Below are positions 8,133-16,343 of a stretch of DNA of 64,000 nucleotides, in pieces. The stretch is from assembly GCA_016209015.1 (NCBI GenBank), contig JACQWY010000060.1, positions 1 through 64,000 on the forward strand, read 5' to 3'. Numbering within the stretch: position 1 is the first letter of the stretch; every line of letters starts with the position of its first letter. This DNA is from Gammaproteobacteria bacterium (GTDB lineage Bacteria; Pseudomonadota; Gammaproteobacteria; Ga0077536). The notes under the pieces were generated by a model. The model had not been told where the DNA came from, did no database searches, and saw only the letters and a list, made by a program, of their open reading frames with translations. Made by a program: the position numbers and the translations under genes.

Positions 8133-10301
8133 ATGGCAACGCAAGCCCCGACCCACGCCGCCCCGCGCGAGTTCATCCTCGCGCTCGACGCCGGCGGCAC
8201 CATGACCGACACCATCCTCGTGAAGGGCGACGGCAGCTTCACGATCGGCAAGTCGCTCACGAACCGCGAGGACGAAGCCTCGAGCTATTCCGAATCCGTC
8301 GCGGACGCCGCGCTGCAGATCGGCCTCGATTCGCGCACCGTGCACACGAACACCTCGGTGTCGATCTACGCCGGCACCGGCATGCTGAACACGATCCTGA
8401 CCGGCACCGGCCGCAAGGTCGGGCTGCTCGTCACGCGCGGCTTCGAGCACATCACGATAGTCGAGGGCGGGCTCACGTATCTCGGCCAGACGCAGGCCGA
8501 AATCCTGCACCAGCAGCTCCACGAGCACACGCGTCCGCTCGTCGATCCGCGCAACGTGCTCGGCGTCGCGGAGCGCATCTGCGGCGGCAGCTATTTCTCG
8601 GGTTCGCATCGCGCCCCGGGCGAGGAGCTCGTGCCGCTGAACGAGGACGACGTGCGCAGGCACACGCAGACGCTCATCGACCGCGGCTGCGAGGTGATCG
8701 GCATCCTCTTCATCAATTCCTTCATCGCACCGAAGCACGAGCATCGCGCGAAGGCCGTCGCGGAGGAGGTCGTCGCGAAGAGCGACCGCAGGCTGCCGAT
8801 CGTCTGCTCCTCCGACGTCGCGCCCGTCTCGCGCGAGAACAATCGCGTGAAGAGCCTGCTCTTCCAGTGCTTCGCGGCGGAGCTGACGCGCGAGGCGCTG
8901 CTCGCCGTCGAAGGCGCGGCGCGCGAGGACGGTTACAACGGACGCCTGCTCACGCTGCTGTCCTACGGCGGCGCGGTGAACGTCGAATATCAGCGCCTCT
9001 ACGAGACGATGGTCTCGGGCCCGATCGGCGGGCTCATGGGCGCGCAGATCGTCGCGAACAAGCTCGCGCTCAGGAACGTCGTCACCGCCGACATGGGCGG
9101 CACGAGCTTCGACGTCGGCCTTCTCGTCGACGGGCGGCTGGGCTTGCGCAAGGACGCGGACTTCGCGGGGCATCGTCTCGCGCTGCCGATGGTCGCGCTC
9201 GACTCCGTCGGCTCCGGCGCGGGCTCGGCGGTGTGGATCGACGAGTACAGGCGCCTGCACGTCGGGCCCGATTCCGCGGGCGCGAAAGTCGGAAGCTGCT
9301 TCAAGTACGACAAGCTCACCGTCACCGACGTCAACGTCGCGCTCGGCTACGTCGACCCGAGCTACTTCCTCGGCGGCAAGATCGCGCTCGATCGCGACAA
9401 GGCGCTCAAAGCACTCGAGGAGACCGTCGCGAAGCCGCTCGGTATCGACGTCTACGAGGCCGGCCGCGGCATCCTCGACGTCGTGAACACGCAGATGCGC
9501 GACCTCGCGCTCGCCATGATGACGTCCAAGGGTTACGACCCGCGCGAGTTCACCATGATCTGCTACGGCGGCGCGGGCCCGGTGCACATGTGGGGCTTCA
9601 CCGATGGGATACCGTTCGAGGACGTGATCACCATGCCCTGGGCCGCGGGCTTCTCGGCGTTCGGCGCGGCGGGCGCGGAATACATGCACCGCTATCATCG
9701 CGGCTTCGTCGAGCTCGTGCCGAACGGCATGGCGCACGACGACAAGCAGGCGCTCGCGGACCGCCTCGACGCCGTGTTCCGCGGCCTCGAGGAGGATGCC
9801 CGCAACGAGATGAGCGCGGAGGGCGTCGACGTCCGGCACCTCACGTTCCGCTACGGCGTCTACGCGCGCTACATCGGCCAGCTCGAGAGCTTCGACACGG
9901 TGCTCGACTTCGGACATCTGAAGCGCGCGGAGGACGTCGATCGCCTCGTCGACGCGTTCGAGGACATGTACACGAAAGTCTATCCGGTCGGCGCGCGCTT
10001 CCCGCAGGCCGGCTACTCGATCACGGAGGTCTATCTGCAGGCGGTCGCACCGAAGCCCCAGCCGGACATGCGCGAGTATCCGCTCAGCAATCACGAGCCG
10101 GCGGCCGCCGCCTTCGTCGGCGAGCGCGACGTCTACCACGCAGGGCGCTGGGTGCCGTTCAAGGTCTGGCAGATGGGCGAGCTCACCGCCGGCAACGTCG
10201 TGAACGGCCCGGCCATCATCCGCGATCCGATGACGACGGTCGTCGTGCCGCCCGGCAAACGGATCGAGATCGATCGCTTTCTCTGTCTCCACTATCGCTG
10301 A
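8133..10301 (+). CDS. acxA: Acetone carboxylase-type beta subunit (hydantoinase A family)
   Basis: A 722-aa HyuA-family protein with an actin-like ATPase fold. The phosphate-binding LALDAGGTMTDTIL is at residues 13-26 and a second phosphate motif is TADMGGTSFDVGL. In acetone carboxylase this type of subunit activates the substrate with ATP. The length fits the known beta subunit (about 717 aa). The ATG at 8133 follows GAGGAGG at 8121-8127, which overlaps the stop of the gamma gene. It is the last gene of the operon. Confidence 0.82.
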   Translation: MATQAPTHAAPREFILALDAGGTMTDTILVKGDGSFTIGKSLTNREDEASSYSESVADAALQIGLDSRTVHTNTSVSIYAGTGMLNTILTGTGRKVGLLVTRGFEHITIVEGGLTYLGQTQAEILHQQLHEHTRPLVDPRNVLGVAERICGGSYFSGSHRAPGEELVPLNEDDVRRHTQTLIDRGCEVIGILFINSFIAPKHEHRAKAVAEEVVAKSDRRLPIVCSSDVAPVSRENNRVKSLLFQCFAAELTREALLAVEGAAREDGYNGRLLTLLSYGGAVNVEYQRLYETMVSGPIGGLMGAQIVANKLALRNVVTADMGGTSFDVGLLVDGRLGLRKDADFAGHRLALPMVALDSVGSGAGSAVWIDEYRRLHVGPDSAGAKVGSCFKYDKLTVTDVNVALGYVDPSYFLGGKIALDRDKALKALEETVAKPLGIDVYEAGRGILDVVNTQMRDLALAMMTSKGYDPREFTMICYGGAGPVHMWGFTDGIPFEDVITMPWAAGFSAFGAAGAEYMHRYHRGFVELVPNGMAHDDKQALADRLDAVFRGLEEDARNEMSAEGVDVRHLTFRYGVYARYIGQLESFDTVLDFGHLKRAEDVDRLVDAFEDMYTKVYPVGARFPQAGYSITEVYLQAVAPKPQPDMREYPLSNHEPAAAAFVGERDVYHAGRWVPFKVWQMGELTAGNVVNGPAIIRDPMTTVVVPPGKRIEIDRFLCLHYR

Positions 10302-10314
10302 GTGTCCCCGCTTG

Positions 10315-10338
10315 CCCCGCGGCGGCGACGTCGCGGGG
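10315..10338 (+). terminator. Possible terminator hairpin after the carboxylase operon
   Basis: CCCCGCG at 10315-10321 pairs with CGCGGGG at 10332-10338 across a 10-base loop, 13 bp after the last stop codon. It is followed by ATTCTCTC rather than a clean T run, so termination is only likely, not clear. Confidence 0.4.
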
Positions 10339-10395
10339 ATTCTCTCGCAGGATCCCGCGAAAGATCCGCGGCACCGCGGTCGAGTTCAAATCCGA

Positions 10396-10569
10396 CGTCA
10401 TCCCCGCGCCGGCGGGGATCCCGTCGGTGACCTGCGGCCTACCGATTGAACCTCGGTATTCGAGGCGCCGAAGCACGATCCGCGTCGCCGAATCCGGGTA
10501 TTCGCCCCCGGGGCTGATCGTCGTCGCCGAGGCTCGACGACCGGGTCCCCGCTTCCGCGGGGACGACGG
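10396..10569. repeat. Dispersed composite intergenic repeat, copy A
   Basis: About 174 bp bounded by GTCATCCCCGCG...CGGGGATCCC at the left and GGTCCCCGCTTCCGCGGGG at the right. Read on the minus strand it aligns with the plus strand of 15113-15285 over the terminal hairpin and the following 80 or so bases (shared words include TCGTCGAGCC/TCATCGAGCC and GATCAGCC). The two are diverged copies of one family. No protein is encoded. Confidence 0.7.
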
Positions 10570-10573
10570 CTGA

Positions 10574-10727
10574 GGGGACTGCGGGCGCCGAGGTCGCGAA
10601 GTGCATCCCGGGCTGCTTCGGGCCGGGCTCCGAAATGCACTTCGTGCAGGACGTCGGACACTTCATGCTCGTCGAGAAGCCGGAAGTCGTGAAGGCGATG
10701 ATCGTGGAGTTCCTGGGGTGGAAGTGA
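10574..10727 (+). pseudogene. 3' remnant of an alpha/beta hydrolase gene
   Basis: The frame ending at the TGA of 10725-10727 reads like the C-terminus of an alpha/beta hydrolase: MHFVQDVGHFMLVEKPEVV, then MIVEFLGWK. The GHF motif holds the position of the catalytic histidine. There is no upstream body of the gene, and the dispersed repeat begins where the similarity stops, so the gene was cut by the repeat or by a deletion at its edge. Confidence 0.65.
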
Positions 10728-10792
10728 GCGGGGGTCTCGTCCCGGCGCAGATCGGGGCGGGGCCGGCGGCAGACTCCGCGCGACGTCGCGGC

Positions 10793-10816
10793 TCGATGCG
10801 CCTCCTTCGTCGGCAC
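10793..10816. repeat. Dispersed motif, core copy
   Basis: 24 bp identical to the core of the 39-bp motif at 50634-50672 (minus strand there) and nearly identical to 53721-53759. Core words are TCGATGCGCCTCCTTCG and TCGGCAC. The function is unknown; all three copies lie beside decayed genes. Confidence 0.6.
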
Positions 10817-10869
10817 CCTCTGAAATTGTCACGGCTCCGGGGCGCCGATCCGAACTGCCGGCTCCGCGC

Positions 10870-11481
10870 TCACTTCCGTGCGCGCAGCCCGTCGACGAGC
10901 AACCGCGTCACTTCCGCCGCGAGCTGCGGTCCGCTCAGCCGGCCGTCCTCGCGATACCAGCGCGGCATCCAGTTGATGGCGCCCATGAACGTGAACACCG
11001 CGATTTTCGGATCCATGCGCAGCAGTGTGCCGTCGCGCATGCCTTCCTCGATCATCGTCACGAAGCTCTGTTCGAAGGCGTCCCGTCGCGCCACGACCTT
11101 GCGGCGATCCGCCGGCCGCAGCGCGTCGATTTCCATGATGATGGCGCAGGCACCGAGATCCTCGAACATCGCCGCGATGTAGCTCTGCAGCGTGATGGTG
11201 AGCTTCTCCGCACCGGTCCTGCCGTCGCGCAGGCCCTTCGCGATCGCCTGATCGCCGATGTCCTGGGCGAGACTGTGGCATTCGAACAGGATTTCCTGCT
11301 TGTCGCGCACGTAGTTGTAGAGCGTGCCCTTCACGATTCCGAGCGCGCGCGCGACCTCGTCGAGCGAGGTGTTGTGATAGCCGTACTTCGAGAACGCGCG
11401 GCCGGCTTCCTTGAGCACGGTCATGCGCTTCAGACGCTGGATCTCGTCATTCGTCTTGTGGGCGTTCTTCCAGCGTCCCAT
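10870..11481 (-). CDS. TetR-family transcriptional regulator
   Basis: 203 aa. The N-terminal helix-turn-helix is clear (AFSKYGYHNTSLDEVARALG, then IVKGTLYNYVRDKQEIL), followed by a helical ligand domain resembling regulators of fatty-acid or steroid-type acyl-CoA catabolism. It is the last gene of the minus-strand block 14760-10870, 80 bp after a crotonase gene. It may repress that block through the palindromes at 14850-14870; this link is inferred from position only. The inducer is probably an acyl-CoA. Confidence 0.88.
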   Translation of the reverse strand: MGRWKNAHKTNDEIQRLKRMTVLKEAGRAFSKYGYHNTSLDEVARALGIVKGTLYNYVRDKQEILFECHSLAQDIGDQAIAKGLRDGRTGAEKLTITLQSYIAAMFEDLGACAIIMEIDALRPADRRKVVARRDAFEQSFVTMIEEGMRDGTLLRMDPKIAVFTFMGAINWMPRWYREDGRLSGPQLAAEVTRLLVDGLRARK

Positions 11482-11561
11482 GCGCAGGATCTCGTAGTCA
11501 GCGGTTCAGGCAGGATTGCGCAACGATGAAGCCATGGGCTCGCACGGCCGGCAGGCCGCGT

Positions 11562-12350
11562 TCAGCGGAACTCCGGCGCGCGCCGCGCCCGGAACGCCGC
11601 GACGCCTTCCGCGAACTCGTCGCTGCCGAGGCAGACCGCCTGGGCCGTTCGTTCGTCCTCGAGCAGCGTATCGAGAGCGCCCGCCGTGCGCTCGAACAAC
11701 CCTTTCGTACGCGCGAAGGCCTGGCGCGGCAGATGCGCGAGGCGCGTCGCGAGCTGCAGCGCCTCGGCGTCGAGCGCATCAGGCGCGCTCAGCAGGTCGA
11801 CGAGCCCGAGTGTCGCGGCTTCGGCGGCATCGATGCGCCGGTCGTCGAGCACGAGGCGTTTCGCGCGCTGCAGACCGACGCGGCGCGCGAGCAGCGTCGT
11901 CAGGGCACAGTCGGGCACGAGGCCGATGCGCAGGAACTGCACGCCGAAGAAGGCATCGCGGGCGGCGATCACGTAATCCGCACCGAGCGCGAAGCCGACG
12001 GCGCCGCCGGCGCAGGCGCCGCGCACGACGGCGACGACGGGCTTCGGGAACGTGACGAGCGCGCGCACGCTGGCGACGACCGCGCCGTGGTAGTCGTGCA
12101 GCGCGCGTCCATCCTCGGCGCTCATCCAGTCGAGATCGCCGCCCGCCGAGAAATGCGGGCCTTCGGCGCTGAGGATCACGGCCCGCGTGTCGCGGTCTTC
12201 GGCGAGTGCGGCGAGGGCGGAGGCGAGCGCGGCGATGCTCGGGCCGTGCAGTGCATTCAGGCGCTCCGGACGCGCGAGGACGATGGCGCTCACGCCCGCG
12301 GCGCGGCGTTCGATGCGCACGCCGCGCGCGGCCGCGTCGGGGGCCGTCAT
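11562..12350 (-). CDS. Enoyl-CoA hydratase/isomerase family protein (PaaG-like)
   Basis: 262-aa crotonase. The oxyanion-hole segments are FSAGGDLDWM and RGACAGGAVGFALGADY. The catalytic-loop region reads LRIGLVPDCALTTLL: an Asp where classical hydratases have Glu, as in the PaaG isomerase group, so isomerase or ring-opening chemistry is possible. The ATG at 12350 overlaps the stop of the upstream metallo-hydrolase by 4 bp (ATGA), which fixes the start and implies translational coupling. Confidence 0.88.
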   Translation of the reverse strand: MTAPDAAARGVRIERRAAGVSAIVLARPERLNALHGPSIAALASALAALAEDRDTRAVILSAEGPHFSAGGDLDWMSAEDGRALHDYHGAVVASVRALVTFPKPVVAVVRGACAGGAVGFALGADYVIAARDAFFGVQFLRIGLVPDCALTTLLARRVGLQRAKRLVLDDRRIDAAEAATLGLVDLLSAPDALDAEALQLATRLAHLPRQAFARTKGLFERTAGALDTLLEDERTAQAVCLGSDEFAEGVAAFRARRAPEFR

Positions 12351-13153
12351 GGACGGACGTCCGCGCGTGCGACTTCGGCCGCTCCGAGCGCTGCGAGCGG
12401 CCCGTGGTTGAGCCGTGACCACTGCGCGTCGTCGTGCCCGAAGACGAGCCGCGCGCCGCGCTGCACGAGCCCGCGCAGCAGCTCGAGCGAGCGCAGCATC
12501 GCCTCGCGATCCGCGACGATGTCCGGCAGGCGCAGCTCCTCGAGCGTCCGGCGCAGATAGCACGCGTCACCGCACAGCACGACGTCGCCGTCGGCGGTAC
12601 GCACCTGGAGCGACTGATGGCCCGGCGTGTGGCCGTAGGTCGGCACGCAGACGACGCTGCCGTCGCCGAACAGGTCGTGCGCGCCGTCGATCTCGAGCCG
12701 GTCGTGGCCGAGGTCGTAGTGGATGGGATTGAAATAGTTCGAAGCGATCGTCTCCGGGATCCTCCCGGCCTCCCATTCGCGCTTCTGCACGACGAGCCGG
12801 GCGTTCGGGACGAGCGCGTTGCCGCCGGCGTGATCGAAGTGCAGATGCGAGTTCACGACGTAGTCGACACGCGCGATGTCGTGACCGGCCGCCGCGAGAC
12901 GTGCCGCGAGATCCGCCCCGGGCGCGAAATCGACTTCGAAAAAGGGCGCTGCGACGAGCAGCTCGCGCTCCTTGTCCGTCCGTATTCCGACCGGCAGGCC
13001 GGTGTCGAACAGTACGGTGCCGCGCGGGTGCACGATGAAGAACGCGGGCACCGGCACTTCGATGAAGCCTTCCTCGCCGCTGATGAGAAAGGGATGAGGC
13101 ATGCGCAGCCGCCCGCAGGTCATGCCGTGGAGCGCGACGGGTGAGGCGTTCAC
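12347..13153 (-). CDS. Metallo-beta-lactamase-fold hydrolase (N-acyl-homoserine-lactonase-like)
   Basis: 268 aa. The zinc signature NSHLHFDHAGG is complete, followed by PTYGHTPGHQS, LCGDACY and a late GHDD histidine. The overall pattern is the AttM/AiiA-like lactonase branch. Inside an acyl-CoA degradation operon it may open a lactone or cleave a thioester instead of quenching quorum signals. The GTG at 13153, 8 bp after the SDR stop, is the chosen start; an ATG at 13123 is the alternative. The stop overlaps the next crotonase start. Confidence 0.82.
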   Translation of the reverse strand: MNASPVALHGMTCGRLRMPHPFLISGEEGFIEVPVPAFFIVHPRGTVLFDTGLPVGIRTDKERELLVAAPFFEVDFAPGADLAARLAAAGHDIARVDYVVNSHLHFDHAGGNALVPNARLVVQKREWEAGRIPETIASNYFNPIHYDLGHDRLEIDGAHDLFGDGSVVCVPTYGHTPGHQSLQVRTADGDVVLCGDACYLRRTLEELRLPDIVADREAMLRSLELLRGLVQRGARLVFGHDDAQWSRLNHGPLAALGAAEVARADVRP

Positions 13154-13161
13154 GGCGGCGC

Positions 13162-13947
13162 TCACTGATTGAAGGAGTAGCCGCCGTTCACGGGCAGCGT
13201 CTGGCCGGTGACCCAGCCCGCGGCAGAGGACGCGAGATAGATGATCGCGGCCGCGGCGTCTTCCGGCTCGCCGAGGCGGCGGATCGTATAGAGCCGCTCG
13301 ATCTGCTTCACCTTTTCCGCGTCGCCGAGCATGTCCGCGATGCCGGGCGTGCGGATCGTACCGAGCGCGACGCAGTTCGCGGTCACGTTGTAGCGCCCGA
13401 GGCCTTTCGCGATCGCGCGCATGAAGCCCGCAGCGCCGGCCTTCGCGCCGGAGTACACGGCGAGATGCGGCTCGCCCACGCGTCCGGCATCCGAGATCAC
13501 GGTGATGATGCGGCCGAAGTCGCTCTCGATCAGGAGCGGAATGGCGACACGGCAGGCATTCAGCACGCCGTAGAAATTCGTGCCGATCCAGCGCGCCCAG
13601 TCCGCGGGGCCGGTCTGCCAGAACGGCGGCAGCTCGCCGATCGCGCCGGGGCCCGCGTTGCCGGCATTGTTCACGAGCACGTCGAGGCCGCCGTAGCGCT
13701 GTCTGACGTCCGCGACGAGCAGCGCGAGCGCCTCGAGATCGGTGACGTCCGCGGGCGCGGCGAGCGCTTCGCCGCCGGCGGCGCGGATCTCCGCGCACAC
13801 CGCCTCGGCACGCGCGGCATGGAAATCGTTGACGACGATCGCGCGCGCGCCGGCGGCGGCGAGCGCGAGACAGGTCGCGCGGCCGACGCCCTGGCCGGCA
13901 CCGGTGACGAGCGCGACGCGACCCTCGACGTGGATGGGGTTGTTCAT
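13162..13947 (-). CDS. Short-chain dehydrogenase/reductase
   Basis: 261-aa classical SDR with the cofactor motif TGAGQGVG (residues 16-23), NNAG, and the active-site Ser followed by YSGAK. The C-terminus VNGGYSF is typical. An acidic residue (VNDF) after the second strand favours NAD(H). It lies 15 bp after the upstream crotonase, so it probably oxidises the hydroxyacyl-CoA formed in the same pathway. Substrate unknown. Confidence 0.9.
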   Translation of the reverse strand: MNNPIHVEGRVALVTGAGQGVGRATCLALAAAGARAIVVNDFHAARAEAVCAEIRAAGGEALAAPADVTDLEALALLVADVRQRYGGLDVLVNNAGNAGPGAIGELPPFWQTGPADWARWIGTNFYGVLNACRVAIPLLIESDFGRIITVISDAGRVGEPHLAVYSGAKAGAAGFMRAIAKGLGRYNVTANCVALGTIRTPGIADMLGDAEKVKQIERLYTIRRLGEPEDAAAAIIYLASSAAGWVTGQTLPVNGGYSFNQ

Positions 13948-13962
13948 GCGGGGCTCCTCGGC

Positions 13963-14760
13963 TCAGCGCCCGAGGAAGCGCGGCGCGCGCTTCTCGTTGA
14001 AGGCGGCGAGTCCTTCGTTGCGATCGTGGGAATGGACGTGCAGCTCGCTGATGGCGATCTCGGCGCGCAGCGCGGTGTCGAGCGGCTGGTCGCAGGCGTC
14101 GGCGACGAGCGCTTTCATGCGCGCGAGACCGAGCGGGCTCTTCGGCACGAGCTTCGCGACGAAGGCCTCGACCGCGGCGGCGAGGCCGTCCGCGGGCGCG
14201 ATCTCGTCGACGAGGCCCCAGCTCACGAGCTCCGGGGCCGGCAGCAGATCCCCGGTGAACAGCAGACGCTTCGCGCGGCCGGGGCCGACGCGGCGCGGCA
14301 GGCGCACCGAGCCGCCGGCGCCCGGCAGGAGGCCGAAGTTCGCATGACCGTCGCCGATGCGCGCGCGCTCGTCGGCGAAGACGAGATCGCAGCACAGCAG
14401 GAGCTCGATGCCGGCAGCGAGCGCGAGGCCGTTGACGGCGGCGATCGTCGGCTTCGGCAGGCGTTCGAGGCGGTTGAACACGCGATTCGCCGTGGCGAAG
14501 AAGCGCGCCATCATCGTTCCCTCGTCCTCGCCCGCGCGGTTCTCGAGGATGGCTTTCAGATCGGCGCCCGCGCAGAACGCCCGTCCCGCGCCGGTCACCA
14601 CCACGGCGCGGATCTCCGGATCGCGCTCGGCGCGTTCGAGCGCCGCGTCGAACGCGGCGAACGTTTCCGGGACGACGCTGTTCAGCGCGGACGGGCGGTT
14701 CATGGTGAGCCAGAGCGCGGGGCCGCGCATTTCCTCGAGCAGTACGGGTTCGTCGCTCAT
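13963..14760 (-). CDS. Enoyl-CoA hydratase/isomerase family protein, first gene of the operon
   Basis: 265-aa crotonase with oxyanion segments FCAGADLKAIL and NGLALAAGIELLLCCD and the loop NFGLLPGAGGSVRLPR. The usual first catalytic Glu before the GLLPGAGG loop is not obvious, so it may not be a standard hydratase. The ATG at 14760 follows GGGGAGAA with good spacing. It is the promoter-proximal gene of the block ending with the TetR gene. Confidence 0.88.
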   Translation of the reverse strand: MSDEPVLLEEMRGPALWLTMNRPSALNSVVPETFAAFDAALERAERDPEIRAVVVTGAGRAFCAGADLKAILENRAGEDEGTMMARFFATANRVFNRLERLPKPTIAAVNGLALAAGIELLLCCDLVFADERARIGDGHANFGLLPGAGGSVRLPRRVGPGRAKRLLFTGDLLPAPELVSWGLVDEIAPADGLAAAVEAFVAKLVPKSPLGLARMKALVADACDQPLDTALRAEIAISELHVHSHDRNEGLAAFNEKRAPRFLGR

Positions 14761-14849
14761 TGCAGTTCTCCCCGATTCATCGAGCACGGTCATGCCGTAT
14801 GCGCTGGTGCGGTGACGGCGCAGGGCGTGACGATATGGTTCGATCAAAA

Positions 14850-14870
14850 TGACTATAAAGTCAATATTGA
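14850..14870. promoter_or_regulatory. Overlapping palindromes, candidate operator of the acyl-CoA operon
   Basis: TGACT-ATAA-AGTCA (14850-14863) and the perfect palindrome TCAATATTGA (14861-14870) overlap by three bases. They lie 90-110 bp before the first gene of the minus-strand operon. On that strand a TTGACT -35-like box overlaps them. The AT-rich stretch stands out in GC-rich DNA. The TetR protein of the same operon is the obvious candidate ligand. Confidence 0.5.
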
Positions 14871-14880
14871 GAACGCCATG

Positions 14881-15112
14881 TTCTCAGCTTGGACACAGGG
14901 GAAGATCGGGTGGAAGGGCGGCGCGGCACCGTCGCCCGCGGCCCCGCACCCGCGAATCCCGCATTTGCGCGAGTGGCGGAGGTGGGCTCGGCGCGAGCGC
15001 GCGAACTCTGTCACGGCAAGAAGCGCGAAGCGCCTGCAGTGATGAAAGCAGCCTACGGGTGAATCCTCGGAAAGGCCTGCGGCGCGGTACCGTCACCGGC
15101 TTCCCCGCACCC
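14881..15112. other. Intergenic DNA without a supported gene
   Basis: GC-rich sequence between the operon promoter and a dispersed repeat. I see no ORF with a ribosome site or recognisable protein, and no RNA gene. Confidence 0.5.
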
Positions 15113-15285
15113 CGTCATTCCCGCGAACGCGGGAATCCAGTCATCGAGCCCCGGCGCAGCCGATCAGCCGCGGGTCCATACGCTCGGATTAGCCGCCGGG
15201 TCCCGGGCTCGGCACGCGGGAATCCCGGGCTCGCTGTCCGCGACGCGGGTCACCGGCCGGATCCCCGCGTGCGCGGAAATGACGG
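15113..15285. repeat. Dispersed composite intergenic repeat, copy B
   Basis: Starts with the hairpin GTCATTCCCGCG-AA-CGCGGGAATCC and ends with ATCCCCGCGTGCGCGG before AATGACGG. It is inverted relative to copy A at 10396-10569. It lies between the acyl-CoA operon and the phosphotransferase gene and encodes no protein. Confidence 0.7.
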
Positions 15286-15364
15286 TGAGGACGAGGCCTC
15301 CGCCGGCTTCATCACGGCACGTCCGCCACGGCAAGCTGCTCATTCGATAGGTACGCGATCCCGT

Positions 15365-16339
15365 TCACCCCGCCGCACACCGCACGGCGAGCGCCGTATA
15401 CGCCGGCAGCACCGCCGCCCAGCTCGCGAAGCGCGGATCGCTCGCGCGGCCGCTGCGGTGGAGCTCGACGCCGAGCGCGAGGATGGCGCCGATCTTCGCG
15501 GCTTCGATCGCCTCGTAGCGCAGCAGATCGCGCGCTTCGCGGCCCGTCGCGCGCTGCCATTCCTCGATCGTCCGCTCGCGCGTCCACCAGCCGGGCAGCT
15601 CGAAGCCCGCGCTCGCGAGATCGCGCAGATCGAAGAACTGCATGATGTAGGCGAGGTCGAGCAGTGGCTCGCCGATGCCCGCCATCTCCCAGTCGACGAG
15701 CGCGCGCAATTCGCCGTCGCGGCTCCAGAGACAATTGCCGTGCTTCGGATCGCCGTGGATCGGCGTCGGCGGGCCGGAAGGCGCGGGCGGACGGCGCACG
15801 AGATCCTCGAGCACGTCGAGCAGCGCGGCCTCGGCGTGCGAGGCACGCGCGACGTCGAGCCAGTGCCGGGCTTCGTCCGCCGCGCTGCGCGGCCGCGCCG
15901 GGAACGTCGCGGCGGGCAGGCGATGCAGCGCGGCGACCGCGCCTATCCACTGCGCGCACATGCGCTCCGGCATTGTCGCCGGTGCGGCCGCGAGCCAGGC
16001 CGGGGTCGTGTACTCGAACGCTTCGCCCGCGACGCGCGCCATGAGGAAGAAGGGATCGCCGATCACGTCCGGATCCGTGCACAGCTCGTGCACCGCCGGC
16101 ACGGGCGGTCCTTCGGCTGCCGCGCCGACGGCGGCGAGCACGGCGTGCTGCGCGGCCATGTCGTAAGGTGGCAGCAGACCTTCCTCGGAAGGCGGCAGGC
16201 GCAGGATGCGCTCGAGCCCTTCGAGCAGATACGTCTCGTTCGAATGTCCCGTCGACAGTGGCACGATCGCGGTCAGGGTCGTTCCGCAACCGAGATAATC
16301 GCGCAGCCCGGCGCAAAGGCGCACGAGATCGCGGGCCAC
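15365..16339 (-). CDS. Phosphotransferase family protein (APH/ACAD10-like kinase fold)
   Basis: 324 aa. The aminoglycoside-phosphotransferase fold is shown by the catalytic loop IHGDPKHGNCLW and the metal-binding LVDWEMAGIGEPLLDLA. Proteins of this type are frequent in fatty-acid and steroid catabolic clusters and may phosphorylate hydroxyacyl-CoA compounds. The GTG at 16339 (VARDLVRLCAGL), 4 bp after the upstream stop, is the chosen start, so the two genes are coupled. Substrate unknown. Confidence 0.82.
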   Translation of the reverse strand: MARDLVRLCAGLRDYLGCGTTLTAIVPLSTGHSNETYLLEGLERILRLPPSEEGLLPPYDMAAQHAVLAAVGAAAEGPPVPAVHELCTDPDVIGDPFFLMARVAGEAFEYTTPAWLAAAPATMPERMCAQWIGAVAALHRLPAATFPARPRSAADEARHWLDVARASHAEAALLDVLEDLVRRPPAPSGPPTPIHGDPKHGNCLWSRDGELRALVDWEMAGIGEPLLDLAYIMQFFDLRDLASAGFELPGWWTRERTIEEWQRATGREARDLLRYEAIEAAKIGAILALGVELHRSGRASDPRFASWAAVLPAYTALAVRCAAG

Positions 16340-16343
16340 GGCC

